A stretch of DNA of 64,000 nucleotides. Source: Adiantum capillus-veneris (lineage: Eukaryota; Streptophyta; Polypodiopsida; Polypodiales; Pteridaceae). Shown one piece after another: positions 47,300 through 59,580 of this stretch. The stretch spans positions 93,671,221 through 93,735,220 of the forward strand of contig CM043956.1 in the NCBI GenBank assembly GCA_014529385.2, in the 5' to 3' direction. Under the pieces are notes generated by a model, which saw only the letters and a list, made by a program, of their open reading frames with translations, did no database searches and was not told the DNA's origin. The number at the start of each line of letters is the position of its first letter. The stretch's first letter is position 1. The translations under genes were made by a program, and so were the position numbers.

Positions 47300-47760
47300 G
47301 GAACCTTACTTGGAGGATGCTTTTACTATGTGGTTCGACGGAGCATATCGAAGGGTAGTACAGAAGGTAGGAGGAGGTGTGGTGATACACGACCCACACG
47401 GCAAAGCTATATTCTTGAAGGCGTATGATCTGGAGGATGTCCACACCAATAATGAGGCGGAATATCTCACTCTGCATTTGGGTCTTAAGTAGTGCATAGA
47501 GTTCGGCATTTCAAGGTTGGTGGTAAAGGGAGATGCGTTGCTAGTCATCAAGCAATTGTTAAGCCAATGGCAGGTAAAATGCAATTCTTTGAAGCATTGG
47601 TTTGTTCTTCAAAAGACTTCCATCAAGAAGATGTTGAAGTCTTTTGAAGAAGTCCAGCTCAAACATGTGAGAAGAGAGCAGAACCAAGAGGCGGATCAGC
47701 TAGCAAGTAGCAAAGTGCAGGTGCATGTTGTAGGTTTATATGTGGCCCCGGCCACTTATG
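47300..47760 (+). pseudogene. second (plant-type) RNase H, Gypsy element 3
   Basis: MWFDGAYRR, VHTNNEAEYLTLHLGLK, a stop at 47490, then GISRLVVKGDALLVIKQLLS and RREQNQEADQLAS. This is the extra RNase H typical of the Tat lineage, placed between the first RNase H and integrase. Confidence 0.82.
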
Positions 47761-47769
47761 TAGGTAGGG

Positions 47770-47955
47770 GGACTCTAAAGGAGATTGAAGGTTTTTTGAG
47801 TACAGGGCAGTGTTCAGAGGGTTTGTCTAAGCTACAAAAAAAAAAGAGTGGTGCAAAAGGGACTCTAAAGGAGATTGAAGGTTTTTTGAGTACAGGGCAG
47901 TGTTCAGAGGGTTTGTCTAAGCTACAAAAAAAGAAGAGTGGTGCAAAAGGCCCAC
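47770..47955 (+). repeat. 93-bp tandem duplication in Gypsy element 3
   Basis: The segment coding GTLKEIEGFLSTGQCSEGLS is present twice back to back (47770-47862 and 47863-47955), in frame, with one A/G difference in the poly-A stretch. Confidence 0.9.
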
Positions 47956-48029
47956 AATTCACACTGGTAGGTGAGGATCTCATGAACTTGGGCGGGATGG
48001 AGTGCTTAGAAGGGTGTTGTACAAAGAAG

Positions 48030-49155
48030 AAATAGGAATGGTGCTAGAGCAATGCCATGAAGAGAGTGGAAATCAGGGCAAAGACCAGGTTCTGTTTCGA
48101 GTCCTTAGAGTAGTCTTTTGGTGGCCTTCCATTGTGAAAGACGTACATTACTAATGCAATACGTGCCATGAGTGTCGAACTATAGGTGAAAGACGACTGG
48201 TAGTGGAGTCACAAGGCGCCATTATCGCACAAAGTGCTTTCGAGAAGTGGGGTCTGGATGCCATATGGCCTCTCCCAAAGTCTACAAGTGGTAAGAAGTA
48301 CGTGGTGGTAGCCATTGACTACCTTACTAGGTGGGTTGAGGCCAAAGCAGTGAAAGAAGTAAATGCTAATGTGGTGGCTCAGTTTGTGTTTGATAACATC
48401 TGTTGCCGTTTTGGTGTTCCTTGGGTGTTAGTTTCTGATAGGGGTCAAGGGTTTAGAAGCAAGCTCATGAGTGCATTAGTGGAAAAGTTAAAGATTCAAC
48501 ATCGGTTTTCCTCACCCTATCACCCCCAATGGAATGGTCTAGTTGAGAGTTCTAATGGCCAAATATTCAAGATGTTAACAAAGTATGTGTATAAGTAGGA
48601 AGCTGAGTGGGAAGAAAATGTAGAGAAGTGTCTGTGGGCTATAGAACGTCCTATAAAGTGGCTACAAACTTCACTCCATTTGAGCTAGTCTATGGTAAGG
48701 AGGTTGTGTTGCCGATGCATGCATAGCTAGGTGCTTTAAAGGGTATGTGGCATGTCAATGCCACTCAACAAGGAGGTCTACAAGATTGGATAGCCAGTTT
48801 GGAGGCTTTGCAGATGGACAGAGAGGCAGCGGCAGACTACTATGTGAAGCAGAGAGAGAAGCGGGTTGCCAAGTTCAATCAAAACCTACCAGACAAGAAG
48901 ATAGAGGAAGGAGACCTGGTCATGAAGTATGAAAGCTACCTGGATTTCACATTCCAGAAGAAGTTCAAGAAGAAGTGGACAGGTCCGTATAAGGTGCGGA
49001 AGGCCTTTCCGAATGGGACGTATCAGCTGGTAAGAGCGAATGGCAAGATTCTTAGGAAAAGGGTGAATGGTGTGCGGCTCAAACTGTATTTCGAAAGGGA
49101 TCTAGTGCCTGAAGTGCAGCAAAATATAGTCAAGGGGGGTGGGCAACCCACCTAA
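48030..49155 (+). pseudogene. integrase, Gypsy element 3
   Basis: Zinc part in pieces (CNTCHECR). The core has EKWGLDAIWPLPKS with the first aspartate, WVLVSDRGQGFRSKL with the second, and WNGLVESSNGQIFKM with the glutamate, so all three catalytic acids remain. A stop follows at 48598, then a frameshift, then the C-terminal part (VMKYESYLDFTFQKKFKKKW, ILRKRVNGVRLKLYF). The domain inserts the cDNA into the genome. It is broken between core and tail. Confidence 0.87.
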
Positions 49156-49280
49156 AGCATGTAGGGTGTGAAAGGAAGGAGATGAAGCTTTTGTACATAG
49201 CCTGTGTTATGGTTTTGTGAGTGCTTTTAATCGTTAGTTTGGTGTGCCAATTTCAAAGTTTTGTACATATGATTTTGGTC

Positions 49281-49315
49281 GAACATAAATGTTCAACGAG
49301 GGGGCTAAGCAATGA
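49281..49315 (+). promoter_or_regulatory. hairpin plus polypurine tract, Gypsy element 3
   Basis: GAACAT and ATGTTC pair around AA (49281-49294). ACGAGGGGGC follows as the purine-rich tract, and the LTR starts at about 49316. Confidence 0.65.
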
Positions 49316-50856
49316 TGGTGCATCCAAAGTTGGTCAAAGCTAGCAGGTGTTAATGGATGGTCCAGATGGTGATGGCAGGTCAAGGTGTCCGAAATGCCAA
49401 ATCACCGTCCTAGAATGTAGTGTTTAGCGTGCTCTAGAAGCCAGTCCAGACGGCTCGTCAAACGGAGCCCCGGTTGGCAAGATACTGAAGTTTAAAGTTG
49501 GAGTGCGTAACATATCCCCGATAGACAAGGCAGCTGGGGACAGGTGGCATGGGCTGATGTCAGTGCATACATGTGTAGAGCTCGAGTTACGGAGCATGCT
49601 TGTCTTTTCAGAATGCGAATCGGAGCTTTGGATAGCAAGTTATGTCCATCAGAAGATTTTCAGGGGGCCGGGTCTAAGCCAACTTGGCCGCATTGGAGGA
49701 CGTGCAATTTGGAATCTTTTGGGCCTTGCCAAGGTTCTTGGTGGTAGCCTGCATCATGTGAAGCAAGCACAAATCAACGGTGCATCGATAGGATACTCCG
49801 TCAGCTAGATGCGGCAGGACAAAGTCGGAGGTAATGCCAAGAGGAAAGTGGCGGATGTTTTTTTGGTTTTTTTTTGTGGCCTCGATGACGGCGTTGAAGA
49901 TCTCCAAAGGTGGAAAGAGGCAGGTGATTTGGTGGAGCGGAATGAGGAGTTTTATCGGGTTTTTACTGCTTGGAGATCGGGTCCGTAAGCAAAATGGAAA
50001 CTTGACCCAAAGAGGGCCAGGAAAACTGACCTAAAATGGAGTTTCCTATACAACTCTCTTATGTAAAAGGAGTGGAAAAAGGGGTTCAGTGGGCAGTCGA
50101 CGGGCAGCTGCCACATGGTATCCCATGACCCCACATGCGGGTGCGCAACGGTTGAATTCGGGGTATAAGGGCTAAAGCGCACGCCTCATTGGGCGTGTGT
50201 GAAGCGGAGGAGAGCTTGAAGCTCGTTTGCTATGGCGTCGGGCGCCGTTGGCATTGCATGGGCGGTCGGTGTCACATTGCGGCTGTTTTGGGTGGAGTAA
50301 GCAGCAGCAGCTCTGTGTCGGTGGTGCTCACTGGGACTAGTGGCGACAACCAGTGGTTGGTAATGTTGATGACGTGGCACCTTGGGAGTAGTTGATCCCG
50401 CGGCCCTTCGGGCCCCAAGTTTTTGAAGTGAAGAATGAGGGCAATAGCGACCTCGCTATTGCCCCCTCCTTGCACGGAAGAGGGTGATCCCGCGGACAGT
50501 GAGGAGAAGGCCCGAGCCAAAAAGTGGGTGCAAAGGGAGGGTCCCACAACGTGGGTGGTAGGAAGGGCCGTCCTGGCAAAGTTGGCCAAGCAAAAATGAA
50601 GGCCACGTAAAGGTCAAAGCCAAAAGGAGAAGGTCATCCAAGAAAAGAGAAGAAGCAAAATGCAAAGGTTGAAGCTGGACCAAATAGGAGCAAATGGAGG
50701 GAAGAAAAGAAGAGAGAGGTGATAGAGGAGTTGGATAGAGAGAGAAAGTCAAAGTCAAGCTAATTGAGCAGTATAAGGTTAAGCCTAAAGAGGGTAAAAA
50801 TTGAAAGATAAAAAATAAAAAGTGAAAAGGCTAACGGGCAATAGCGACATTGCTAA

Positions 50857-50889
<33 letters not shown>

Positions 50890-51551
50890 TAAGTGCGAAG
50901 AGTAAAGAAGAGAGAGATAGAGGAATGTGGTGCCCCTTTTCCCAAAAATGCCAATTCAAGGTGCCAAGTGGACCAATTAAATTGTAAATTCCCAAATTAA
51001 AGGCCCCCCCTATAAAAGTCAAAATTGGATCAAATTAAGGGCTTTTTTATTGGCCTTTTGGAGTGCCACTTGAAGCCTGCAAAGTGGAGTTTTCTAGCAA
51101 GCTAGCCCCTTTGTAACTTTTTCTTGAAAATGGCCATGGTGATGTCAATGCAAGCCCGTGTATATGTTTTTTGAAGTGCAATCAAGCCACAGTTGCCTCA
51201 CGAGCTGTTGTTTCCCCTTCCCTCCTTCTCTTTGTCCTGATTTCATGGTTCTCATCGGTGCCGGCTGTGTGGATGTGTGTGCCCTCCCGGACCGATGGTG
51301 TTTTGTGTGAGAGAGTGAGATTGACTGTCTGTGTGCGTATGTAAGGGTGGAGACACGTAGTGGTAGTAGGTGTGCCTTGTGTGGTGGTTTGTGGAGTGTG
51401 TGAGTAGTAGAAATTGAACAGACGGTGATCTGCTAGTGTAAAGTGTTTCTTTGAAGGTGTTTTCCGAGAGGATAGGGGTGTTGTGGATACCCTGAGCTAT
51501 AGAGAGGGCTTTGTGTTGGTATCGGGTGTGTTCCCCCATTCCCCCTCTCCA
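49316..51551 (+). repeat. 3' LTR of Gypsy element 3
   Basis: Starts TGGTGCATCC and ends CTCTCCA. A poly-C run of about 28 bases (50859-50886) lies where the 5' LTR has a shorter one. Confidence 0.88.
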
Positions 51552-51887
51552 ACGGATCTTACCTCTGACAAGAAATTACATGTCTTAAATATGCTGTCTT
51601 TTAATGATTGGGTCAAGATTTTGGCTACTCAGGATAAAGACTCCATGGAAGGGGTGAATTTAATTACCCAATACATAGTCCAGCTTTCCTTACTTTCCTC
51701 ACAACACCAACAAGAGCTTGCCCTATTTTCTTCCTCCGGTGCTGATCTGTCTAACTTTCTAAGGAAGTTGTATCGTCTCAATTCCTCTTTTGTCTATACT
51801 CCGCCTACTCCAACTATTTCACGAACTGGTGGTATCTTTTGTCGGGATAGTGCAGCCCTTGAATCAGTTAAGGAATTTTAGAGTAAT
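51552..51887 (+). pseudogene. host retroelement ORF, second segment
   Basis: Resumes after Gypsy element 3. It encodes TDLTSDKKLHVLNMLSFNDW, QHQQELALFSSSGADLSNFL and PTPTISRTGGIFCRDSA, and ends with an in-frame TAG just before the CACTA insertion. The same frame continues beyond the CACTA element at 59837. No domain was recognised. Confidence 0.6.
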
Positions 51888-52317
51888 CACTACAACAAAA
51901 ACAGGTGTTATCGATGCATATATCGTCGCTATGCGCGTCGTTATGCGCGTCGCTGTGAAACCAGTCGCTATTAGCGACGTGGATAGGCGACGTGGATAGT
52001 GATGCTCATAGCGACGGGCATAGCGACGCATATAGCGACGACCATAGCAGAAAATGTTTTTCATGGGCAGAGGACAGGTAGCCTGGCCTGTGCCCAGTGA
52101 AAAGATGGACACAGCCACAGCCAGACTTCCTGCCCTCTTCCCAAGAAAGCGAGCAACACCAAAATATCAACCATGCTCTCGCGTGTAGAAATTTCGGCAG
52201 CGTTCTCTTTGTTTTTACATAAACTTTAAAAAAAAAACGATATCATGTATACGCCTCCTACATGCTATCCATGTAGGATCTCGCATGAGATTTAAGGCCA
52301 GTGAAAGACAACCGTTC

Positions 52318-52515
52318 CAACTGAAAAGCATAGCCATAACTTAAAAGCATAACCATAACTTAAAACCATAACCGGCTATAACCACTTTGATCAAAACCAT
52401 AATGCAGATAATCATAACCATAAACAAAATTAACAATAACCATAAGCATAACCAGAAAGAGAAACAATAACTGTCTATACAATGACAATGACAATAATCA
52501 TAACCATAAGGGAAA
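52318..52515. repeat. degenerate CATAACC-type minisatellite
   Basis: Units near ACCATAACT, AACCATAAC and ATAATC repeat loosely, close to the 3' side of the CACTA genes. It is not the plant telomere repeat. Confidence 0.6.
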
Positions 52516-52747
52516 CAATAACTGTCTGAACACTAACTGTTTGTACAAAAAAGAGACACAGAAGCGTGTCTGTGTCTCACAAAGCATATAGATGAAATCT
52601 GGTCCACTAATGACTAGGCATCGCAACCTGCACATAGGACAACTCACAAAATTAGTATTGATATTATTTCACATATACTGACTTAATTAAATCAACTCAC
52701 ACATATTAACGTCTCACCTCAAGCGATCAGTGAGACTGTAAGGCCTC

Positions 52748-53861
52748 CTAGTCTACAGGCTCTCCTGAAGCTTCAAGATCATTCAGTACTTCATAGATAT
52801 CTCTGTGATATCCATCTGACTCCTCCTCGTGTGATGGAGCTCGATGCATCGCAAGATTGTGCGTTTATACAAAAATCAAAGTAATAAGAATACATCATTC
52901 ATCGCGTTTTATAAAACGCCATAGTTAAGATTGGATTAGAAACTCACAAACTCATAGCGAAAGGTGTCGAAGCCTCCGCTGCCAAGATGAGATTTCCCCC
53001 TATTCATCTGTCGTACCTGCGCGGCCTCACGCTACTGTCTGAACCGCATGGCCGCTCTCCGCTCATACTCCCTGATCTGCAGCCACATCTCGTGTGGGAT
53101 GCCCGAAGGTTTCGGCGAGCCGGTCCTGAAAGCCTTCCGAGCTGCATCTCGTCGATGTTTGATGGTGTCCCATGCAACACCCTTGATCCACCGTGCCGAA
53201 ACAACGGAAGAACCCGGAGCAGATTGGTACTCTCTCAGGATGGTCTCCACTATGTAAGTAGATTTTTCCTTGTCTTGCTGATCCCAAGATGTCAGAATGA
53301 TGGTCAAAAACTGCAGCTCCACGAGCTGGCGAATCCGCTATGGCATCTCAGTCCCGACTTTATCCATGTCAACAGAACCATCTCCCCGTACAATATAGAG
53401 CTTGGAGGCACTAGGATCGTGTGCCCCTCAAGGTGTCCGAGGTGTTCCAAGAGGTGTGTCGAGAGGTGTGCCTGGGTAAGACGGGGGTCGTGAGCGAGGA
53501 GGGATTGAAGCATCTGTGGACCCTCCTCCACAGCAACCACCACCTCCACCTGACGATCGCCGAGATCGGAGAGTGCGCCTGTGCTGCGGAGATGAGGACG
53601 TACCCGCCTCTGCCCCACCCCTAGGTGTCGAAGCGACCGTGATGGGAGAAGAAGGCGTCGTACCCATAGGCGTCCTGGACCCCGTAGGCGTCCCCCCCTA
53701 GGCGTCGGTCCCTCGGGTGTGAAGCCCGGAGGCGTAGTACGCGTGCCTCTGGCTACCCAGTACTGAGAAGCCTCTGCCATCTGAGCAGGCGTCATCCGTG
53801 TAACGAAGCCCATGAAGGCATCTGCACTCATGGAAGCGGGATCTGGAATCTCGTCTGCCAT
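52748..53861 (-). pseudogene. TnpA-like CACTA protein (plant transposase, Ptta/En/Spm type)
   Basis: The likely start MADEIPDPASMSADAFMGFV (53861) follows an acceptor TTTGTGCAG. A Pro/Thr/Gly-rich linker comes next, broken at a run of seven G (near 53700). The conserved part is TILREYQSAPGS, then AWDTIKHRRDAARKAF, PHEMWLQIREYERRAAMRFR, a TAG, then NRGKSHLGSGGFDTFRYEF, the usual end of this domain. A donor (GTGAGT) leads to a last exon ending LEASGEPVD at 52748. Proteins of this kind bind the subterminal repeats and cooperate with TNP2. The frameshift and stop indicate decay. Confidence 0.72.
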
Positions 53862-53934
53862 ACTAAAGTCCTGCACAAAGAAAGTAAAATAAAGCGTCAA
53901 AACACAGTTGTTTAAATTAACTTTAAGCTTAATT

Positions 53935-56900
53935 TTAAATCAAAGTCTTCACACAATTACTTACAGGCCTAGGCCTCAACGAGTCGATAAGATCTTGCAC
54001 CGTATCATCGTCTATCTCTAATTGCAAACATGACTCTGCCCCAACTCGTTCTGGCAGATTGTCTTCATCCATTGCGTCTTCATCTACAAGTGTCAATTCT
54101 GGCTTGTCTGCATCATCCCTCGTATATCTGTCAGCTTCTTCTGCCATACCTTCGTCCATCTCATCTAATGTCACAGTAGTATGGACGTCGTCTGACTGAC
54201 TTTCCTCCAGGAGATCTTGCCCTTCAAATGCTTGTTTATTTCTTGGAGCAACCTGAACCACAAACCACCATTGTCGCTCTCGAGGGTCCGGTACAAAGAC
54301 CACTTGCTTGCAATGTTCGAGGAGAGAAAATGTGTCGCTCGCATCTATCCAAGTCTTTGTAGAATCTATTTGCACAAGCTTGTTTCCATCCCTGCGTACC
54401 GTTGCATTGCGACTAGAAGTAATCACCTTGAACCACTTCACATCCAACAAAAACATCTCAAATCGCTTGAAGCTTACTTTCAGGATATTTGACACCAGAC
54501 CACAGTAATCCAGGTTGCTTGTGCTCTCATTCGTGTCTCTAGCACTGGCCCTACTCTTTTGCATGAAACTAACCATTACCCCACTGTCAAACGTGTTTCT
54601 TCTACTGTCAAATTGTTGTGTTTTGAAATGCTTTCCATGCAACCACAGTGCCATGTATGTATGATACTTCTAGTCACATCCAATAGCCAGCTCTTCCTCT
54701 TCTAGAGATATGGGTTCTCCGATCTGTCGAGCTGCTCTCACTGTCTTGTCCAACCATGCCATTGTAGGGAATTCAGGTAGAGGAGAGAGATAGTCTGGCA
54801 AGGGTAAGCCTCTAGTTGTTCGACTTTGCCTAAAATCCTGTCGCTCTAGATTGCGTCTCTCTTTCTCTTCTTCGTACCTTTCAAGCCATTTTTGCATCGG
54901 CACTGAATTTAATATACAGAACTTCATGATCTTTTCTCGCATGGCCAGGTTCATTTTCTTTGGCACCCCTTGCCCTTGCGGCTCCTCTCCCACCAGTCTT
55001 GCATCCTCCTCGTCGCTCCACAGTCGAGGCATTTCTGGGTCAGAAACATATAGAAATTTGGTTGTCAATACAAGAGACTCTTGCACCAGCCATCCTTCTG
55101 CCATGCTCCCCTTTGGACGCGCTTTTTGGCGAACAAAACCCTTAAGTGTTTTCATGAACCGCTCTAGAAAGAACATCCAAGGGCTGTGGACTGTACCTGC
55201 CACTGCAACCTCATCTACTACATGGATGAGCAAGTGCATTTGGATAGTAAGGCAGCTCGTGGGTTGATACTCCTCAATCATGCAAAGTGCCTCAATGGAG
55301 TTAGCCCTTGCAACTGCAATAGATTCCTCCCGTATCTCCTTGGAAGAGATCCACCGCACTAGCTCTGAAATCTTGTATATGCAGGTTTGCACTTCCTCTG
55401 TTAAACACCCCTTGATCGCAATTGGAAGAATGAATTGCAAGAACTTATGCCAATCGTGCGATTTCAAACCTAACAGTTGATCGTCACGGGTGAATGCTAT
55501 CTTGAGACATTGCATATATCCTCTTGGCGTCCTGAACTCTGAAATCACCCTTTTCACTTGTTGCTCTTCATTTTTCAGCAATACCCATGGCGCTCTTGGA
55601 AGTTTTGTTTGACCAGCTGCATTGGTGAAAGGCCACAGCTCTGGCATCTTTCCAACCGACTGCAAATCATCTCGTGAAGCTCGATTGTCTTTCATTCCCA
55701 TGATTGTCTTCGAAAGGAGCTCTCCCACATTCTTGAATATATGCATTGGATCCAAAAAAATGGTTAATTAGTAGATCACCCCAATACGGCAACGTATGGA
55801 GAATGGACAAACGTTTCATTCCTGGAACAGGTTGCCCCTCATGTTGCTCCCATCGGCGACGCCACTCTTGTACATGCATAGGACGACATTCGACGCGACC
55901 AAGCTGCCCTTCGTGCAAGTGATGGCCATCTGGAAGATAACGGTGGTGGCCTTGATAAATTGTCTTTCGAAGAGAGGTAGAATAGCGCACATCCAAAGAC
56001 TGTCCGCAAATTGAACATGCATTGTATCCGGAAGTTGTTAGTCCTGCATATATCAAAGCATGAATCAGGCCAAGGCAAAGGGCTTACGAATAGCGCGAAT
56101 TTTGTAAATCAATAACCATTACCAGAAGCTTCTCCGTATCCTGGCCAATCATGCATAGTCCACATAAGAAGTCCATGGATCCTTGCATGCTGTTGTCCTA
56201 CTGGTTCAACCGCATCTGCTATGTCGATCCCATGCCATAACTCCTGGAGCTCGTCAACTAGTGGACCTAGATAAACATCCATGTTTTTTGCCTTGAACTT
56301 ACCAGGTACAATCAAGCTTAAAATCAAATGACCCTTCTTGATAGCAAGCCACGGCGGGAGGTTGTAATTGATAAGGCACACAGGCCAAGTGCTCCATGAC
56401 GAGCTTCTCAAGCCAAATGGATTGACTCCATCCATTGCCATGCCCAAACGCAAATTGCGTGGTTCACTCTTAAAATGTGGCCAGGTATCTTCAATGTGCC
56501 TCCAAGCCTTCGAATTAGCAGGCACCCTAAATGTTGCGTCAGTGGATCTATTCGTAGAATGCCACCGCATCAACTTTGCAATGGAACCACAATGAAACAT
56601 GCTTTTTATCCTAGGAATAATAGGGAAATGCCGCAACACTTTAGCTGGAACTATCTCGCCAACTGCATCTTGTTTGTAGCGCATTGATCCGCACTTAGGA
56701 CACGATAGACAATTTGCGAATTCATTGCAAAAAAGAATGCAATCATTTGGACATGCATGAATCTTGTTGTAGTCCAAGCCAACTGAGGTCAGAAGTTGCT
56801 TTGCGTCTGGCCTAGAGGGGGGCATTTCATTGCCAGCCGGGAGAAGCTGCTCCCGCAATAACCTATTTAAGCCACATTAAATTAAAAAGCTCTCCGAGCA

Positions 56901-57434
56901 CATCACCGTTGCAATCGGAAAATCTCTTTTTTAAATTACGTACCTAAACAAAGCAGTGACGCTTGCATCTGACCACCCGTACACTGACTGAAGATTCAAA
57001 AACGCCAGACAAGTACGAAGCACATATATTTTTGCGCCTTCATAGATTGGTTGACGTGCCAACTTCCTCAACATGTCTTCAGGAGATAGGCGCACGGCTT
57101 CTGGTGCTGCTTCGTTGGCGTTCTCCTCGCTTTTCTGGAAGAAGGCATCCAGCATCTCCTCCATGGCGTCGTCTTCTGTCTGTAAGCCCTTTTCTGCTTC
57201 CATCTGTGGCTCTATATTGGTCAGACCTTCACGCATAATCTTTTTTCTCTCTCTCTCAAATGTAGGTGCTATGTCGCGGAAATCAATGCCCATTCCATAG
57301 GAGTCGTATCACAGATTCTGTATGGTTTCTCTAGCAAACTCTCCGTACTTGTGCACATGCTCATTACATATCCTACGCTTGCGCAGGATTTGATACTTGC
57401 AGAGCGTGCACGAGCATGCAATCTTTTCCTCCAT
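53935..57434 (-). pseudogene. TNP2-type CACTA transposase with DUF4218 and DUF4216
   Basis: Start MEEKIACSCTLCKYQIL at 57434, a cysteine-rich transposase-associated N-terminus. A TGA lies near 57306. Exon MGIDFRDIAPTFERE...ASVTALF ends at a donor (GTACGT, intron 56863-56943). The transposase core follows: DYNKIHACPNDCILFCNEF, CPKCGSMRYK, RHFPIIPRIKSMF, LRLGMAMDGVNPFG and YNLPPWLAIKKG. A second intron spans about 56048-56117. Then comes CSICGQSLDVRYS and, after a frameshift in a run of T near 55757, DPMHIFKNVGELLSKTIMG. DUF4218: LGLKSHDWHKFLQFILPIAI and MFFLERFMKTLKGFVR. A TAG near 54667 precedes DUF4216 (VKWFKVITSSRNA, VVFVPDPRERQWWFVVQ). The enzyme excises and reinserts the element. Domain order is complete; about three lesions disable it. 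Confidence 0.88.
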
Positions 57435-57476
57435 GTTAGTTGATGACGTTGCTATCTACAATGATTATGAATGTTG

Positions 57477-57481
<5 letters not shown>

Positions 57482-57528
<47 letters not shown>
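57482..57528. repeat. (AT)n microsatellite
   Basis: Uninterrupted AT run just upstream of the TNP2 start, inside the CACTA element. Confidence 0.95.
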
Positions 57529-57529
<1 letters not shown>

Positions 57530-57539
57530 TTCTCACAAT

Positions 57540-58000
57540 GTAAACTACCTCGCATTCTCTAGTCTTGCCCAATCTTCGTACACCTAGGTCCAGAGGTGTA
57601 CGGAGATCAGGACCACCGGGTCAAAATCTCATCTTTATTGGTCAAATCCTATATGGGTAGACACATACGTGCACTCCCAGGTGTACATGGAAATGCATGT
57701 AGCCGACAAAACGCCTTTGCCTCTTTTAGTTCCATAGTTTCTTCTCTGTCTACGAACCCACCTGCCTCCATTCCGAGGTAGCCTGTCAGAGAAAGCTTTC
57801 CAATGCCGCACTTGATGAAAGCACAAGCCATGGAAGTTCTCAGCCCAATGAAAGTTTTCTACGTGATTGTAAACTGGACGGGGCCTCCATGTCCAAGCCA
57901 GAAGATAATGTGGAGATGGATGAGCAACTTGAGAAAGATTCAGAAGCCTTGCATGGCTCTTGCTCAAAAAAGCGATCTTGATCTCTCTCGATCTCACTCT
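57540..58000 (-). other. CACTA 5' leader region
   Basis: An open minus-strand frame (57997-57635) includes YNHVENFHWAENFHGLCFHQ. No family was recognised. It lies on the promoter side of TNP2 and may be leader sequence or a captured piece of host DNA. Confidence 0.35.
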
Positions 58001-58002
58001 CG

Positions 58003-58003
<1 letters not shown>

Positions 58004-58072
<69 letters not shown>

Positions 58073-58164
58073 ATCTCGCTCTCGCTATCTCTCTCTCTCT
58101 CTCTCTATCTATCTATATCTATATATATATATATATATTTCTCTCTCTCTCTCTCTATATATAT

Positions 58165-58200
<36 letters not shown>

Positions 58201-58557
58201 TTCCTATCTCTCTCTCTCTCTATATATATATATATTTCTCTCTCTCTCTCTCTATCTATCTCTCTTTCTAGATAGATAGAGAGAGAGAGATTTCTCTCTC
58301 TCTCTCTCTATCTATCTCTCTCTCTATCTATCTATCTCTCTATCTAGATAGATAGAGAGAGAGAGAGAGAAATATATATATATATATATATATCTCTCTC
58401 TATCTATCTATCTCTCTATCTAGATAGATAGATAGAGAGAGAAATATATATATATATATATATATATCTCTCTCTATCTATCTATCTCTCTATCTAGATA
58501 GATAGATAGAGAGAGATAGATAGATAGAGAGAGAGAGATAGATAGAGAGAGAGAGAG

Positions 58558-58648
<91 letters not shown>

Positions 58649-58752
58649 TAGAGAGAGAGAGAGATAGGAAATAGAGAGAGATATATAACTCTCTTTCTCT
58701 ATCTCTCTATTTCCTATCTCTCTGTCTCTCTCTACTTACCTCTCTCTATTTC

Positions 58753-58832
<80 letters not shown>

Positions 58833-58892
58833 CTCTCTTTCTCTATCTCTCTCTCTCTACTTACCTCTCTCTCTCTCTCTCTCTCTCGCTCT
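58004..58892. repeat. compound (CT)n(AT)n(GATA)n satellite with fold-back
   Basis: Alternating CT, AT and TATC/GATA blocks, many of them followed by their inverse (TCTATCTAGATAGATAGA). The stretch can fold on itself over several hundred bases. It is inside the CACTA element and codes for nothing. Confidence 0.95.
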
Positions 58893-59345
58893 CTACTTCC
58901 CTATCTCTCTACTGATCGAACGAGCGACTGAGCTAGGGAGATCTAGACGTCCACTACTGCGGAGGACTACACAACATCGACAGAGGCTGCATCAGAGGAT
59001 CTAGCTAGGTCACTTTGGCTCGACATGCATAACGCTCGGTCAGACTACTGACCATGGAGGAGATTGATGAGATCCGCCAGCGACAACTGCTCGATCTCCT
59101 ATGATCTACCTATCCCAGCTAGCTGGTTTAACCGTTTAGTCCATACCTAGCAGTTTAGGATTCCATAATATTTTATTTTGTCATCTTCTTACTCTGACTT
59201 TGTATCAGATCCATCACATTGTAACTTTCTTGTCTCATGTCTCATAGGTCACTTTGGCCTTTCGAAGACGTTAATATAACATTTCATTTCATTTATCTCT
59301 TTAATTACTTTTCTTTAATTTTAATTTCCTAAGCATACATTAATT
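58893..59345. other. non-coding CACTA interior
   Basis: Mixed sequence between the satellite blocks, with no ORF or motif recognised. Confidence 0.5.
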
Positions 59346-59385
59346 CTCTATCTCTCTCTCTCTTTGATTACCTACACACACACAC

Positions 59386-59431
<46 letters not shown>

Positions 59432-59488
59432 TACACACACACACGCCTCTCTCTTTCTCTCTCTCTTTCCTACACACACACACACACA

Positions 59489-59523
<35 letters not shown>

Positions 59524-59580
59524 TACACACACACACACGATGTAGAGAGAGAGAGAGAGAGGGGTTGGGGGGGGGGGGGG
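59346..59580. repeat. (CT)n, (AC)n and poly-G tracts
   Basis: CT and CACA runs alternate four times around TTTCCTACACACAC, then a GA run and about 12 G. Located close to the right end of the CACTA element. Confidence 0.95.

Larger units (their letters stand above)
41575..51551 (+). mobile_element. Gypsy element 3 (Tat-like, dual RNase H), full length but decayed
   Basis: Complete structure: LTR 41575-43883, PBS-like 43889-43906, gag, protease, RT, RNase H, second RNase H, integrase, hairpin and polypurine tract, LTR 49316-51551. It starts TGGTG and ends CTCTCCA. ACGG lies on both sides (41571-41574 and 51552-51555), a probable target duplication with one base lost or changed. Coding frames carry several stops and frameshifts. 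It is inserted in the host retroelement's ORF. Confidence 0.9.

Noticed and set aside
57803-58279. Plus-strand frame running into Ser-Leu and Tyr-Ile repeats
   Set aside because: Most of it is translated microsatellite; the rest is antisense to the CACTA leader.
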